Source: an uncultured Paracoccaceae bacterium (GTDB lineage: Bacteria > Pseudomonadota > Alphaproteobacteria > Rhodobacterales > Rhodobacteraceae). From it: a DNA stretch of 17,498 nucleotides. Made by a program: the position numbers and the translations under genes. The stretch is taken from NCBI GenBank assembly GCA_937132145.1, contig CAKZNY010000373.1, forward strand, positions 1 to 17,498. Reading direction: 5' to 3'. Under the pieces are notes generated by a model, which worked only from the letters and a program-made list of their open reading frames with translations, was not told the origin of the DNA and searched no databases. Positions 7,715-15,193 of this stretch are shown in pieces; the first letter of the stretch is position 1, and every line of letters begins with the position of its first letter.

Positions 7715-8945
7715 CTGAAAACCCCCGACACAGAATCTGACACCCATCCCCGTTAATTTTTCATTTAAGCGCAGCGCTAGTCGGGTACCGAAGTGCCATC
7801 ACAAATGCGGTTAATTCCGATTTCGCTAATTTCGAGTGGCAACCCGATCTTGCCCAACAAGTAACATCTATCGCTGATCCGAACCCAGCTCAGCTTTGCC
7901 GACCCGCGATTGAACGCATGCTGGCGATGCTTTCAGGGGTGGAAAAATGGCGAACACACCCATATCGGCGGGCCGCCACGGACCCAACGGTTATATGGTC
8001 GAAAGGCTCTTCGCGTTTGCTTGACTTCGGTGCCTGCCCCGAGGCAACAAACCCCATTGGTCCGCCAGTGCTTGTTGTCCCCTCCTTGATCAACCGCGCC
8101 TATATTCTGGACTTGAACAAAAACTGTTCGTTGCTCCGATATTTTGCCGCTCAAGGATTACGTCCGTTACTTTTGGACTGGGGAAGCCCATCGGATGTCG
8201 AGCGCGAATTTGACTTGAATTCTTATACTACACGCGATTATTGCCTGCCCTCAAGGTTTCCCGCACACTAACAGACAAGCCAATCGGCGTGTTAGGATAT
8301 TGTATGGGGGGCACGCTTCTCGCCGGCATTTTATCCCTTCAAAACGCCGATGTGGGGGCTTTTGCAACGATTGGTTCTCCGTGGGATTTTTCTGCAAGCA
8401 GGGGTGTCACGGCAACATTGCGATCAAAGACGACAGGGCCACAACCCGCGGAAATGATCGAAAATATGGGCAGACTTTCGGAATGATCCCGACAGAATTC
8501 TTCCAGAAACTGTTCGCGCTGATCAACCCGATGCAAGCTGCCGTAAAGTTTCGCAAACTGGACAACATGGAATTAAACAGCCCCGCCGCAATTCATTTCG
8601 TGGCTATCAAGGACTGGCTGTCTGACGGCGTACCACTTGTGACCCCAAGTGCTAAAGGCATTTTCATAGACTGGAATTTGAACAATGCCACAGCAAACGG
8701 GAGTTGGAAGTTTCAGGGTAAGCCAATCAATTTATCCGCGATCAGGCAACCGACTCTTAACGTCTGCGGTCTACGCGACAGCATGAACCAGTTTGATGTC
8801 GCTGCGGCAATGGCTCGGAAAATTTCCAATGCAAAACTGCTTACACCGGACACCGGACACGGGGCATGTGGGAATGATTGTCGGCTCCAAGACTCGTGAA
8901 ACCGTATCGGAACCCGTGTCAAAGTTCTTTACGGACAATCTATAG
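7711..8945 (+). pseudogene. phaC: Decayed PhaC-like PHA synthase (alpha/beta hydrolase)
   Basis: Similarity to short (roughly 400-residue) PhaC-type alpha/beta hydrolases runs through three changes of frame. Frame 1 from ATG 7711 meets a TGA at 7738-7740, then reads family-like text to about 8238, including GPPVLVVPSLINRAYILDL and LRPLLLDWGSP. A one-base loss near 8238-8241 moves it to the next frame, with the nucleophile box GYCMGG (Cys codon 8301-8303) and TIGSPWDFS. A second one-base loss near 8475 leads to FGMIPTEFFQ, HFVAIKDWLSDGVP and the Asp region GLRDS (GAC 8777-8779). A 7-bp tandem duplication at 8843-8856 shifts the frame again before TGHVGMIVGSKTR (catalytic His codon 8865-8867) and the TAG at 8943-8945. 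All three triad codons survive, but no full-length protein can be made. The ancestral role would be to polymerise hydroxyacyl-CoA. Confidence 0.88.
8843..8856 (+). repeat. 7-bp tandem duplication disrupting phaC
   Basis: ACACCGG occurs twice in immediate tandem (8843-8849 and 8850-8856). Removing one copy restores a continuous frame reading LLTPDTGHVGMIVGS across the catalytic-histidine region of the PhaC-like gene. It is therefore a likely replication-slippage duplication that created a frameshift. Confidence 0.75.
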
Positions 8946-8994
8946 CCTCGCTCATCTTACCGAATATTACGTACTTTATGCATTTTAAGAAATT

Positions 8995-9018
8995 TTATTG
9001 CGCTGCGTTGCGCAATAA
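8995..9018. promoter_or_regulatory. Perfect 9-bp palindrome upstream of phaA
   Basis: TTATTGCGC and GCGCAATAA are perfect inverted arms separated by 6 bases (TGCGTT), centred about 60 bp before the phaA start. The core CTGCGTTGCGC resembles the CTGC-N3-GCAG type of site described for PhaR in Rhodobacter, with mismatches in the right half. There is no T-tract after it, so it looks more like an operator than a rho-independent terminator of phaC. A PhaR operator is the most attractive reading, but this is not proven. Confidence 0.4.
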
Positions 9019-9065
9019 GCCACACTGCGAATCACACTATCTGGGCATGACAAAAGGAATATCCC

Positions 9066-10241
9066 GTGACCAATATCGTAATTGCTTCCGCCGCGCGAAC
9101 CGCCGTTGGAAGTTTTCTGGGATCGTTTGCAAACACGCCAGCGCATGATCTGGGGACAGCTGCCATCAAAGCCGTTTTGGAGCGCGCAGGTGTTGACGCA
9201 GCGGACGTATCCGAAACCATCCTCGGACAGGTTTTAACCGCAGGTCAAGGGCAGAATCCGGCGCGGCAGGCGCATATAAATGCAGGGTTGCCGATTGAAA
9301 GCGCCGCGTGGAGCATTAATCAGGTTTGCGGGTCCGGCCTGCGGGCGGTGGCGCTCGGCGCGCAGCATATCATGCTTGGCGACGCTGAAATTGTCGTGGC
9401 TGGCGGTCAGGAAAACATGTCGCTTTCTCCGCATGTCGCGAACCTGCGCTCGGGCCAGAAGATGGGCGATATGAAGTTCATCGATTCGATGGTCAAGGAC
9501 GGGCTTTGGGATGCTTTCAACGACTATCACATGGGCACAACGGCTGAAAATGTTGCCGAAAAATGGGGAATTGATCGCGAGACGCAGGACGCCTTCGCTG
9601 TCGCCTCGCAAAACAAAGCCGAGGCGGCCCAAAAGGCTGGCAAGTTTGTTGACGAGATTGTGCCATTCACCATAAAGACTCGCAAAGGCGAGATTGTGAT
9701 CGATAGCGACGAATACATCCGCCACGGCGCCACCATGGAATCAATGCGGAAACTGCGGCCTGCATTTGCGAAGGATGGCTCGGTTACGGCGGCGAATGCT
9801 TCCGGCTTGAACGACGGTGCGGCGATGACGTTGTTGATGACAGCCGATAATGCGGCAAAACGCGGGATCACACCGATGGCGCGAATTGCATCTTATGCAA
9901 CCGTTGGGCTTGACCCCTCGATCATGGGGGTCGGGCCTATTTACGCCAGCCGGAAAGCCTTGGAAAAAGCCGGATGGGATGTCGGAGAGCTTGATCTTAT
10001 TGAGGCAAACGAGGCCTTCGCGGCGCAGGCTTGCGCGGTCAACAAAGACATGGGCTGGGACCCGGAAATCGTTAACGTCAACGGTGGTGCAATCGCGATT
10101 GGCCACCCAATTGGTGCGTCTGGCGCTCGCATTTTAAACACGCTGCTATTCGAAATGCAGCGGCGCGATGCGAAAAAGGGTCTTGCCACGCTGTGTATCG
10201 GCGGCGGCATGGGCATCGCTATGTGCCTCGAGCGCGACTGA
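9066..10241 (+). CDS. phaA: Acetyl-CoA acetyltransferase (beta-ketothiolase) PhaA
   Basis: PhaA condenses two acetyl-CoA into acetoacetyl-CoA, the first step of PHB synthesis, and can also run in degradation. It has 391 residues, a typical length for biosynthetic thiolases. The acyl-carrying cysteine is C88 in INQVCGSG, the histidine is H347 in [15 protein letters not shown], and the second cysteine is C377 in LCIGGGMG. The start codon is GTG at 9066, supported by AAAGGA about 8 nt upstream and by the family N terminus [15 protein letters not shown]. It lies 120 bp after the phaC remnant, with a palindrome between them, and 22 bp before phaB, so phaA-phaB form an operon. There is no sign of decay. 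Confidence 0.96.
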   Translation: MTNIVIASAARTAVGSFLGSFANTPAHDLGTAAIKAVLERAGVDAADVSETILGQVLTAGQGQNPARQAHINAGLPIESAAWSINQVCGSGLRAVALGAQHIMLGDAEIVVAGGQENMSLSPHVANLRSGQKMGDMKFIDSMVKDGLWDAFNDYHMGTTAENVAEKWGIDRETQDAFAVASQNKAEAAQKAGKFVDEIVPFTIKTRKGEIVIDSDEYIRHGATMESMRKLRPAFAKDGSVTAANASGLNDGAAMTLLMTADNAAKRGITPMARIASYATVGLDPSIMGVGPIYASRKALEKAGWDVGELDLIEANEAFAAQACAVNKDMGWDPEIVNVNGGAIAIGHPIGASGARILNTLLFEMQRRDAKKGLATLCIGGGMGIAMCLERD

Positions 10242-10263
10242 AATCAACATCTAGGGGAATAAA

Positions 10264-10989
10264 ATGGGACGTATTGCATTGGTCAGCGGTGGCACGCGCG
10301 GCATAGGCGCGGCTATCTCGATCGCACTGAAAGACGCGGGCTATACCGTCGCCGCAACATATGCCAGCAACGGCGAAGCGGCCGCCAAGTTCACCACCAA
10401 AACGGGCATTCAGGCATATAAATGGTCCGTCACTGACTATGATGAATGCGTGGAGGGCATCGCCAAAGTTGAAGCCGATCTCGGCCCAATCGAGGTGCTG
10501 GTGAACAACGCTGGCATCACGCGCGACGGCATGTTTCACAAAATAACGCCGCAGCAGTGGAAAGAAGTTATCGACACCAATCTGACCGGCGTTTTCAACA
10601 TGACCCACCCGATCTGGACAGGCATGCGCGACCGCAGCTTTGGGCGCGTTATCAACATCAGTTCGATCAACGGCCAAAAAGGGCAGATGGGACAGGTTAA
10701 CTATTCGGCTGCCAAAGCTGGAGACCTGGGTTTCACCAAAGCATTGGCGCAGGAAGGCGCATCCAAAGGCATCACCGTTAACGCAATTTGCCCGGGGTAT
10801 ATAGGAACAGAAATGGTTCTCGCTGTTCCTGAAAAAGTTCTTAACGAAAAGATCATTCCACAGATACCTGTCGGGCGACTGGGCGAACCAGAAGAAATCG
10901 CACGTTGCGTGGTATTTCTTGCATCTGATGATGCGGGATTTATCACTGGCTCGACTTTGACAGCAAATGGTGGGCAATTCGTGGTTTAA
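10264..10989 (+). CDS. phaB: Acetoacetyl-CoA reductase PhaB
   Basis: PhaB is a short-chain dehydrogenase that reduces acetoacetyl-CoA to (R)-3-hydroxybutyryl-CoA with NADPH, giving the monomer for PHB. It has 241 residues. The nucleotide-binding glycine motif GGTRGIG is at 9-15, NNAG at 81-84, and the catalytic S134, Y147 and K151 (Y-x-x-x-K in NYSAAKAG) are all present. SSINGQKGQMGQVNYSAAKAG and the C terminus ITGSTLTANGGQFVV are typical of the PhaB family rather than FabG. The ribosome-binding site AGGGGA sits about 6 nt before the ATG. It follows phaA closely and is followed by a GC-rich hairpin at 11007-11022. Because the adjacent phaC is broken, its product would need a polymerase encoded elsewhere or would serve another pathway. 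Confidence 0.95.
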   Translation: MGRIALVSGGTRGIGAAISIALKDAGYTVAATYASNGEAAAKFTTKTGIQAYKWSVTDYDECVEGIAKVEADLGPIEVLVNNAGITRDGMFHKITPQQWKEVIDTNLTGVFNMTHPIWTGMRDRSFGRVINISSINGQKGQMGQVNYSAAKAGDLGFTKALAQEGASKGITVNAICPGYIGTEMVLAVPEKVLNEKIIPQIPVGRLGEPEEIARCVVFLASDDAGFITGSTLTANGGQFVV

Positions 10990-11006
10990 CCTGCGACAGA
11001 CGGATA

Positions 11007-11022
11007 CCGCCGTGCGCGGCGG
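11007..11022 (+). terminator. Weak hairpin after phaB
   Basis: CCGCCG-tgcg-CGGCGG forms a perfect 6-bp GC stem with a 4-base loop, 17 bp after the phaB stop. The following sequence is only loosely T-rich (TATTTATTTTG about 15 bp later). It could therefore be a pausing or 3'-end stability element and not a classical rho-independent terminator. Confidence 0.4.
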
Positions 11023-11079
11023 CACATTCCGTCGCGTATTTATTTTGAAATGACGATTTCCAACGCTATGGAAACATGA

Positions 11080-11094
11080 TTTAGAGAGTGTTAA
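11080..11094. promoter_or_regulatory. Possible CtrA-type box upstream of the amidotransferase gene
   Basis: TTTA-N7-TTAA occurs 26 bp before the ATG, the same one-mismatch variant of TTAA-N7-TTAA that is seen upstream of the EAL gene. It may be chance in an AT-rich leader. Confidence 0.15.
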
Positions 11095-11120
11095 GCGTAA
11101 GACATTAACAGGACATCACC

Positions 11121-11858
11121 ATGAAAATCGGCATTCTAGAAACCGGTGAAATCAGCGACGATTTGTTGGGCAAGCACGGCGATTACCCCTCTATGTTTGC
11201 GCGCCTTTTGCATACCATCGACCCTGATGTGGATTTCTTCAGCGTTAAAATCCTGAACGGTGAATTGCCAAAAAGCCCTGATGATGCAGACGGTTGGATC
11301 ATCACCGGATCGAAGTTCGGCGTTTACGAGGACTTGCCTTGGATAGAGCCTTTGAAAAAGTTCATCCGAACCTCGATTGATCACAAGATACCTCTGGCAG
11401 GAATCTGTTTCGGTCACCAGATATTGGCTGAGGCTTTGGGCGGTAAAGTCGAAAAATCTAAAAAAGGTTGGGGGCTTGGCGTGCATGATTACATTGTCGA
11501 GGCTAAACCGACTTGGATGCGTGGCCTCAATGACGTGTTTTCTGGCCACGCGGTACATCAGGACCAGATCACCAAGTTGCCAGAAACGGCGACGGTGATT
11601 GCCAGCTCTGAATTCTGTCCCTACGCGGCGCTGGTTTACGGAGATCCGGAAAATCCGGATGCACTAAGCGTTCAACCGCACCCGGAGTTTTCAGCTGATT
11701 TCGTTGATGACTTGATCGAATTGCGTGTACCGGAAGTGTTTTCCGAAGTCGATGCAAGCAAGGCGCGTGCGACTTTGGGCCTGCCGGTTCACAATGAAGA
11801 TTGGGCCTTATGGATTCATAAATTCCTGGACCTCGCGGCCACACATGACAAAAAATGA
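11121..11858 (+). CDS. Class I glutamine amidotransferase domain protein (GMP synthase-like)
   Basis: The protein has 245 residues and is a stand-alone class I glutamine amidotransferase. The nucleophile elbow is AGICFGHQ with C96, and the histidine and glutamate of the triad are H187 and E189 in QPHPEF. The N terminus MKIGILETGEI and the WIITGSKFGVYEDLPWI block are typical of the GMP synthase-like glutamine amidotransferase group (COG0518), which is not itself GMP synthase because it lacks the ATP-pyrophosphatase half. It would release ammonia from glutamine for an unknown acceptor; some relatives act on gamma-glutamyl compounds in polyamine breakdown. AGGA lies about 8 nt upstream of the ATG. 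It appears monocistronic and converges on the YdcH gene with 103 bp between. Confidence 0.9.
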   Translation: MKIGILETGEISDDLLGKHGDYPSMFARLLHTIDPDVDFFSVKILNGELPKSPDDADGWIITGSKFGVYEDLPWIEPLKKFIRTSIDHKIPLAGICFGHQILAEALGGKVEKSKKGWGLGVHDYIVEAKPTWMRGLNDVFSGHAVHQDQITKLPETATVIASSEFCPYAALVYGDPENPDALSVQPHPEFSADFVDDLIELRVPEVFSEVDASKARATLGLPVHNEDWALWIHKFLDLAATHDKK

Positions 11859-11921
11859 CACGGAATCACGCCTTCACATGCAGGGTATTCGGTTCTGTTT
11901 CGCCGAACAGGCAATACGCCA

Positions 11922-11948
11922 CAGCCAGCTCGATTTTATTGCTGGCTG
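11922..11948. terminator. Hairpin between convergent amidotransferase and ydcH genes
   Basis: CAGCCAGC and GCTGGCTG form a perfect 8-bp stem around an 11-base AT-rich loop, placed between the two convergent stop codons. A smaller hairpin CTGTT-tcgccg-AACAG lies at 11895-11910. Neither has a proper T-tract, so factor-independent termination is only possible. The position suggests a shared bidirectional end. Confidence 0.35.
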
Positions 11949-11961
11949 CGCTCGCTAATCG

Positions 11962-12132
11962 TTAAACCTGAGCAGCGATCCGCTCGATCTCTTCTTTGAG
12001 ACGTAACTTTTCCTTTTTAAGGTCAGCGACGTTCAAATCGTCGGACCCAGGACTTCGTTGCTCAACTTCAATTTTGCCAGAAAGGGACTCATGTTTCTTA
12101 CGTAGCTCGGACAGATGCGAAGTCAGGCTCAT
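11962..12132 (-). CDS. YdcH family protein (DUF465)
   Basis: A 56-residue ORF too short for routine ORF lists. The protein is highly charged and helical: MSLTSHLSELRKKHESLSGK, then DLNVADLKKEKLRLKEEIER. The central LKKEKLRLKEEI heptad-like stretch is the hallmark of DUF465/YdcH proteins, small cytosolic alpha-helical hairpins common in proteobacteria and of unknown function. A strong ribosome-binding site AAGGAGAG sits just upstream of the ATG at 12132, which makes translation very likely. It reads leftward, 63 bp after the EamA transporter gene on the same strand, and converges on the amidotransferase gene. Confidence 0.92.
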   Translation of the reverse strand: MSLTSHLSELRKKHESLSGKIEVEQRSPGSDDLNVADLKKEKLRLKEEIERIAAQV

Positions 12133-12195
12133 TTTACTCTCCTTATTTGAGTTGTGGTAATGAATCTATCTCACCATAAAAGATATGCATTGTCA

Positions 12196-13104
12196 TCAAA
12201 TCTTCAAGGAAAAGTTTTTCACATATTGCCAGGGAATGGCTAAAATTCCTGTGAACGGGTTCACATGTGCGTTGGTCGAAAGCATGGCGATGACGCCTCC
12301 TAAAGTGATTCCAGCCAAGCCGATAAGGGTTGTCTGGGTTGGCACCTCGTTAAACCAGAAATACCCGACGGGAATGGCAAACACGATATTAAAATAAAAG
12401 AATGGCGCCAGCACCGACGCATCCGCGCGGTTATATGCTGCCACCGTAAGAAAGTGGCAAATCGCCGAGACAGCGCCCAGCGCCACGATATATATCAGAC
12501 TTTGCATTGAAATGCTGGGGATCCCGTTCCAGAACGCCAACGGGGCAACCATTAACGATCCCAAAATGCACTGAACCACCAAGGTCGAGAATGCATCACC
12601 GCAAGCGCAAGCTCGCCGTGTTGCGGCCAGATACGCACCAAGTAGCGTTCCGCCGAGCAGCGCCATAAAGGTGCCTAGTTCTAAACTGCCTTCGGGCCGT
12701 AAAATCACGTATGCACCTGCGAAGCTCAGCAATGCGCCTGTGAAACGAAAGCCATCCATTTTTTCTTTGTATAGCAATACCGAAATCAAGGAGGCCACAA
12801 CGGGGGCAATCAGGAAGCCACCGACAGCTTTCGCGAGCGGCACAACGGATAATGCAAAGATTAACGAGGTCATCGCCCCCATCATCAGCCCTGTTCGAAA
12901 CACTTGCCCGAGGCGGTCATGGCGCGGGATTTCGATTGGTTTTTTGAAGACAAACGCAATGCCTAACGCGATGACACCTGCTACGAAGTAGCGTGAAAAG
13001 GTGATGAAAAACGCCGTTTGGTCTGCCCCGAGTGCTTTTGAAAACCCGTCCGTCAGCGGGGTTAACGCCATCGCGGCCATCAAAAGTCCAACACCTATTT
13101 TCAT
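12196..13104 (-). CDS. EamA/DMT-family transporter
   Basis: The protein has 302 residues and about ten predicted hydrophobic helices, arranged as two EamA halves of roughly five each, which is the standard drug/metabolite transporter layout in the inner membrane. Family-like stretches are MALTPLTDGFSKALG and FITFSRYFVAGVIALGIA in the first half, and NRADASVLAPFFYFNIVFAI followed by VGYFWFNEVPTQTTLIGLAG in the second. The substrate cannot be told from sequence; relatives export amino acids, nucleosides or other metabolites. A cysteine-rich turn, RRACACGDAF, links the two halves and looks unusual. The start is ATG at 13104 with GAGG close upstream. It lies 55 bp after the methyltransferase gene on the same strand. 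Confidence 0.9.
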   Translation of the reverse strand: MKIGVGLLMAAMALTPLTDGFSKALGADQTAFFITFSRYFVAGVIALGIAFVFKKPIEIPRHDRLGQVFRTGLMMGAMTSLIFALSVVPLAKAVGGFLIAPVVASLISVLLYKEKMDGFRFTGALLSFAGAYVILRPEGSLELGTFMALLGGTLLGAYLAATRRACACGDAFSTLVVQCILGSLMVAPLAFWNGIPSISMQSLIYIVALGAVSAICHFLTVAAYNRADASVLAPFFYFNIVFAIPVGYFWFNEVPTQTTLIGLAGITLGGVIAMLSTNAHVNPFTGILAIPWQYVKNFSLKI

Positions 13105-13159
13105 TCAACCTCACCCGAAACAACTACCTTAGGTAGATATTCGTTAATTTATGGTAAAG

Positions 13160-13921
13160 TTACATTACTATAGGTTGAGTATTTCGCAATATGTTTCGCA
13201 CGTCGGGCCGAAAAGAATCTTCGTCTTTTGAATGCGCTGTTCCCGTATGCAGTATCAATGGTGCGAGAAGTTTTAGCGCACCGGCGGCCCCTTTGCGCGC
13301 CCGCACGATCACACGCCCCGCGGCACGCCCTTCACGGGCGCAAAGTGGCAGAATACGGACATCCCCTGCCTTGCCATCCAGTGCTGCAAGAATATCCGCC
13401 AGCTGCTCGGCTCGGTGGATGATTGTGAAATACCCCTTGGGTTTCAGGCGACGCAGGCCAACAGCGATCCAGTCGCGCAACTGTGCCTCCCCAATCCGGT
13501 GCGCGGTATCGCGGCCAGCATCTGACGGCGGTGAACTGGCTGATGCCTCGAAAAACGGCGGATTAGTAAACACATGATCGAATGACGCGGTGCAAATCGG
13601 GTCTTGCATGTCCAGAAGGTCGCCATCATGAACCGTAAATTCCAGCCCGTTATCCGCAGCATTTCGCCGCGCGAGGTCTGCGTAATCGGCCTGAATTTCC
13701 AAGCCGTGCGCCTCAAGCCCCGCAACCCTTTTGCACAGGCACGCCAGCGCTGTTCCGGCACCGCACCCCAGTTCCAGCACGCTTTGGCCAGCTTTTGCCT
13801 TAACCGCTGCTGCAAGAAATACCGGATCCGTCGCCGCGCGGTAGCCGTTTTTGGGTTGCCAAATCGTGATCGCTCCGCCCAGAAAGTCGTCCTGCGTCAA
13901 CTGGTCACCGGTGAAACTCAT
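13160..13921 (-). CDS. trmN6: TrmN6-like tRNA1(Val) adenine-N6 methyltransferase
   Basis: The protein has 253 residues and is a class I SAM-dependent methyltransferase. The SAM-binding motif VLELGCGAG is at 48-56, the acidic motif GLEIQADYADLARRN at 73-87, and the catalytic NPPF of N6-adenine methylases at 120-123. The opening (LTQDDFLGGAITIWQPKNGY, then RAATDPVFLAAAV) is the typical start of COG4123/TrmN6 proteins. TrmN6 of E. coli (YfiC) modifies A37 of tRNA1(Val); the alphaproteobacterial branch is usually given the same name, but its exact substrate is less certain. Its start overlaps the DUF2007 stop as ATGA (13921-13918), so the two are translationally coupled. It ends 55 bp before the EamA gene. 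Confidence 0.88.
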   Translation of the reverse strand: MSFTGDQLTQDDFLGGAITIWQPKNGYRAATDPVFLAAAVKAKAGQSVLELGCGAGTALACLCKRVAGLEAHGLEIQADYADLARRNAADNGLEFTVHDGDLLDMQDPICTASFDHVFTNPPFFEASASSPPSDAGRDTAHRIGEAQLRDWIAVGLRRLKPKGYFTIIHRAEQLADILAALDGKAGDVRILPLCAREGRAAGRVIVRARKGAAGALKLLAPLILHTGTAHSKDEDSFRPDVRNILRNTQPIVM

Positions 13922-14139
13922 CGGTCTTCCAAAAGGTCGATCTCATTGTCTTTAAGGATAGCACGGGCCCGAAAGTTGTGCGCATCGGCCACCATCAAGC
14001 GGCGCGGGAACAATCCGATGCCCCCTTCGAGCACACTCATGTTTACGTCCAGCACAAACGCCTCTATATCTTCGCCTCGAAGCAATGCTGTCGCGAATGC
14101 GATGGTCGTTATGTCGTTGGTTCGCAAAATTTCTTTCAT
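13918..14139 (-). CDS. DUF2007 small protein
   Basis: This is a 73-residue protein of the DUF2007 group (labelled putative signal-transducing, function unknown). The family pattern is visible in MKEILRTNDITTIAFATALL, GEDIEAFVLDVNMS and RRLMVADAHNFRARAILKD: a short alpha/beta fold related to PII-like or ACT-like small domains. There is no signal peptide or membrane segment, so it should be cytosolic. Its TGA overlaps the methyltransferase ATG by 4 bases, a strong sign that the two are made together. It diverges from the polyprenyl synthase gene, with 61 bp between start codons that must hold both promoters. Confidence 0.88.
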   Translation of the reverse strand: MKEILRTNDITTIAFATALLRGEDIEAFVLDVNMSVLEGGIGLFPRRLMVADAHNFRARAILKDNEIDLLEDR

Positions 14140-14200
14140 GGCCGTAACCTAGGGCCTGAAGGGATGCGCGTCGAGACCGCAAACAAAGGAAAAGATCACT

Positions 14201-15193
14201 ATGTCGGGAAATACCGGTCCATTTGAGCGAATGCAAAGCGTGCTAGCCGACGACATGGACGCCGTGAACACCCTGATCCGCACCCGCATGGCCAGCAAAC
14301 ATGCCCCGCGCATTCCCGAAGTGACGGCGCATCTGGTCGAGGCAGGCGGCAAACGTCTGCGCCCGATGCTGACGTTGGCCGCCGCGCGGATGTGTGGGTA
14401 TGCAGGCGAGGATCATGTGAAACTGGCCGCCACTGTTGAATTTATCCACACTGCGACCCTTCTGCACGACGATGTTGTCGATGAAAGCGGCCAGCGACGC
14501 GGGCGTCCTACGGCGAACCTGTTGTGGGATAACAAATCCTCCATTCTGGTTGGGGATTACCTGTTCGCCCGATCCTTCCAGTTGATGGTTGAAACGGGTC
14601 GCCTTAAGGTTCTGGATATCCTTGCGAATGCCTCGGCCGTTATTGCCGAGGGCGAAGTCCTGCAACTTACCGTCGCGCAAAATCTGGCTACGACCGAGGA
14701 GATTTACCTTCAGGTCGTGCGTGGCAAAACTGCCGCCTTGTTTGCCGCTGCCTGCGAGGTTGGCGGCGAAGTCGCTGACGCCCCTCAAGATCAAATCGAT
14801 GCGTTGCATGCCTACGGGGATGCGCTCGGTATCAGTTTCCAGATTGTTGACGACCTGCTGGATTACGGTGGGGCGAGCGCCTCGCTTGGTAAAAACACTG
14901 GGGATGATTTCCGCGAGCGCAAACTGACGATGCCGGTTATTCTGGCCATCGCCAAAGCCGAAACGATGGAGCGCGCCTTCTGGGTTCGAACCATCGAAAA
15001 AGGCAAACAGGAAGATGGCGATCTTGAGCATGCTATGAAGTTGATGGCCAAGCATGGCACGCTCGAAGAAACCCGTTTGAGGGCGCTGGATTGGGCGAAT
15101 ACGGCTAAAGCGGCACTGGCACCAATCCCTGAAAGCGAACTGCGTAACCTGCTGGAAGAACTCGCCGATTTCGTCGTTTCACGGATCGTCTAG
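14201..15193 (+). CDS. ispB: Long-chain polyprenyl diphosphate synthase
   Basis: The protein has 330 residues and is a trans-isoprenyl diphosphate synthase. The first aspartate-rich motif is LLHDDVVDE with DDVVD at 90-94, and the second is DDLLD at 217-221 in FQIVDDLLDYG. The substrate-binding GGKRLRP is at 49-55 and GKTAALF at 175-181. Small residues (A85, T86) lie 5 and 4 positions before the first DD, which fits a long product. In Rhodobacterales the expected product is the octaprenyl to decaprenyl chain of ubiquinone; Q10 is usual for the group, so decaprenyl (DdsA-like) is likely. The chain length is not decided by sequence alone. AAAGGA lies upstream of the ATG. Its TAG overlaps the ispE TAG from the other strand. 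Confidence 0.94.
   Translation: MSGNTGPFERMQSVLADDMDAVNTLIRTRMASKHAPRIPEVTAHLVEAGGKRLRPMLTLAAARMCGYAGEDHVKLAATVEFIHTATLLHDDVVDESGQRRGRPTANLLWDNKSSILVGDYLFARSFQLMVETGRLKVLDILANASAVIAEGEVLQLTVAQNLATTEEIYLQVVRGKTAALFAAACEVGGEVADAPQDQIDALHAYGDALGISFQIVDDLLDYGGASASLGKNTGDDFRERKLTMPVILAIAKAETMERAFWVRTIEKGKQEDGDLEHAMKLMAKHGTLEETRLRALDWANTAKAALAPIPESELRNLLEELADFVVSRIV

Noticed and set aside
7516..7740. 74-residue plus-strand ORF over the start of the phaC locus
   Set aside because: It is in the phaC frame but its 5' part has no family similarity and overlaps the 46-residue ORF in another frame. The ATGA overlap supports the 46-residue ORF followed by a phaC start at 7711.
8300..8899. 199-residue ORF taken as a separate intact gene
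   Set aside because: Its first 55 or so residues are out-of-frame translation of the PhaC nucleophile region and its last residues follow the 7-bp duplication. Only the middle is real PhaC sequence, so it is a pseudogene fragment.
10219..11025. 268-residue minus-strand ORF opposite phaB
   Set aside because: It lies antisense to an intact, clearly recognised phaB and has no family features, so it is a codon-bias shadow.
11725..11958. 77-residue plus-strand ORF after the amidotransferase
   Set aside because: It is mostly an alternate frame of the amidotransferase gene followed by the intergenic hairpins, with no ribosome-binding site.
14243..15055. 270-residue minus-strand ORF opposite the polyprenyl synthase
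   Set aside because: It is antisense to a well-supported gene with all catalytic motifs and shows no recognisable protein pattern.
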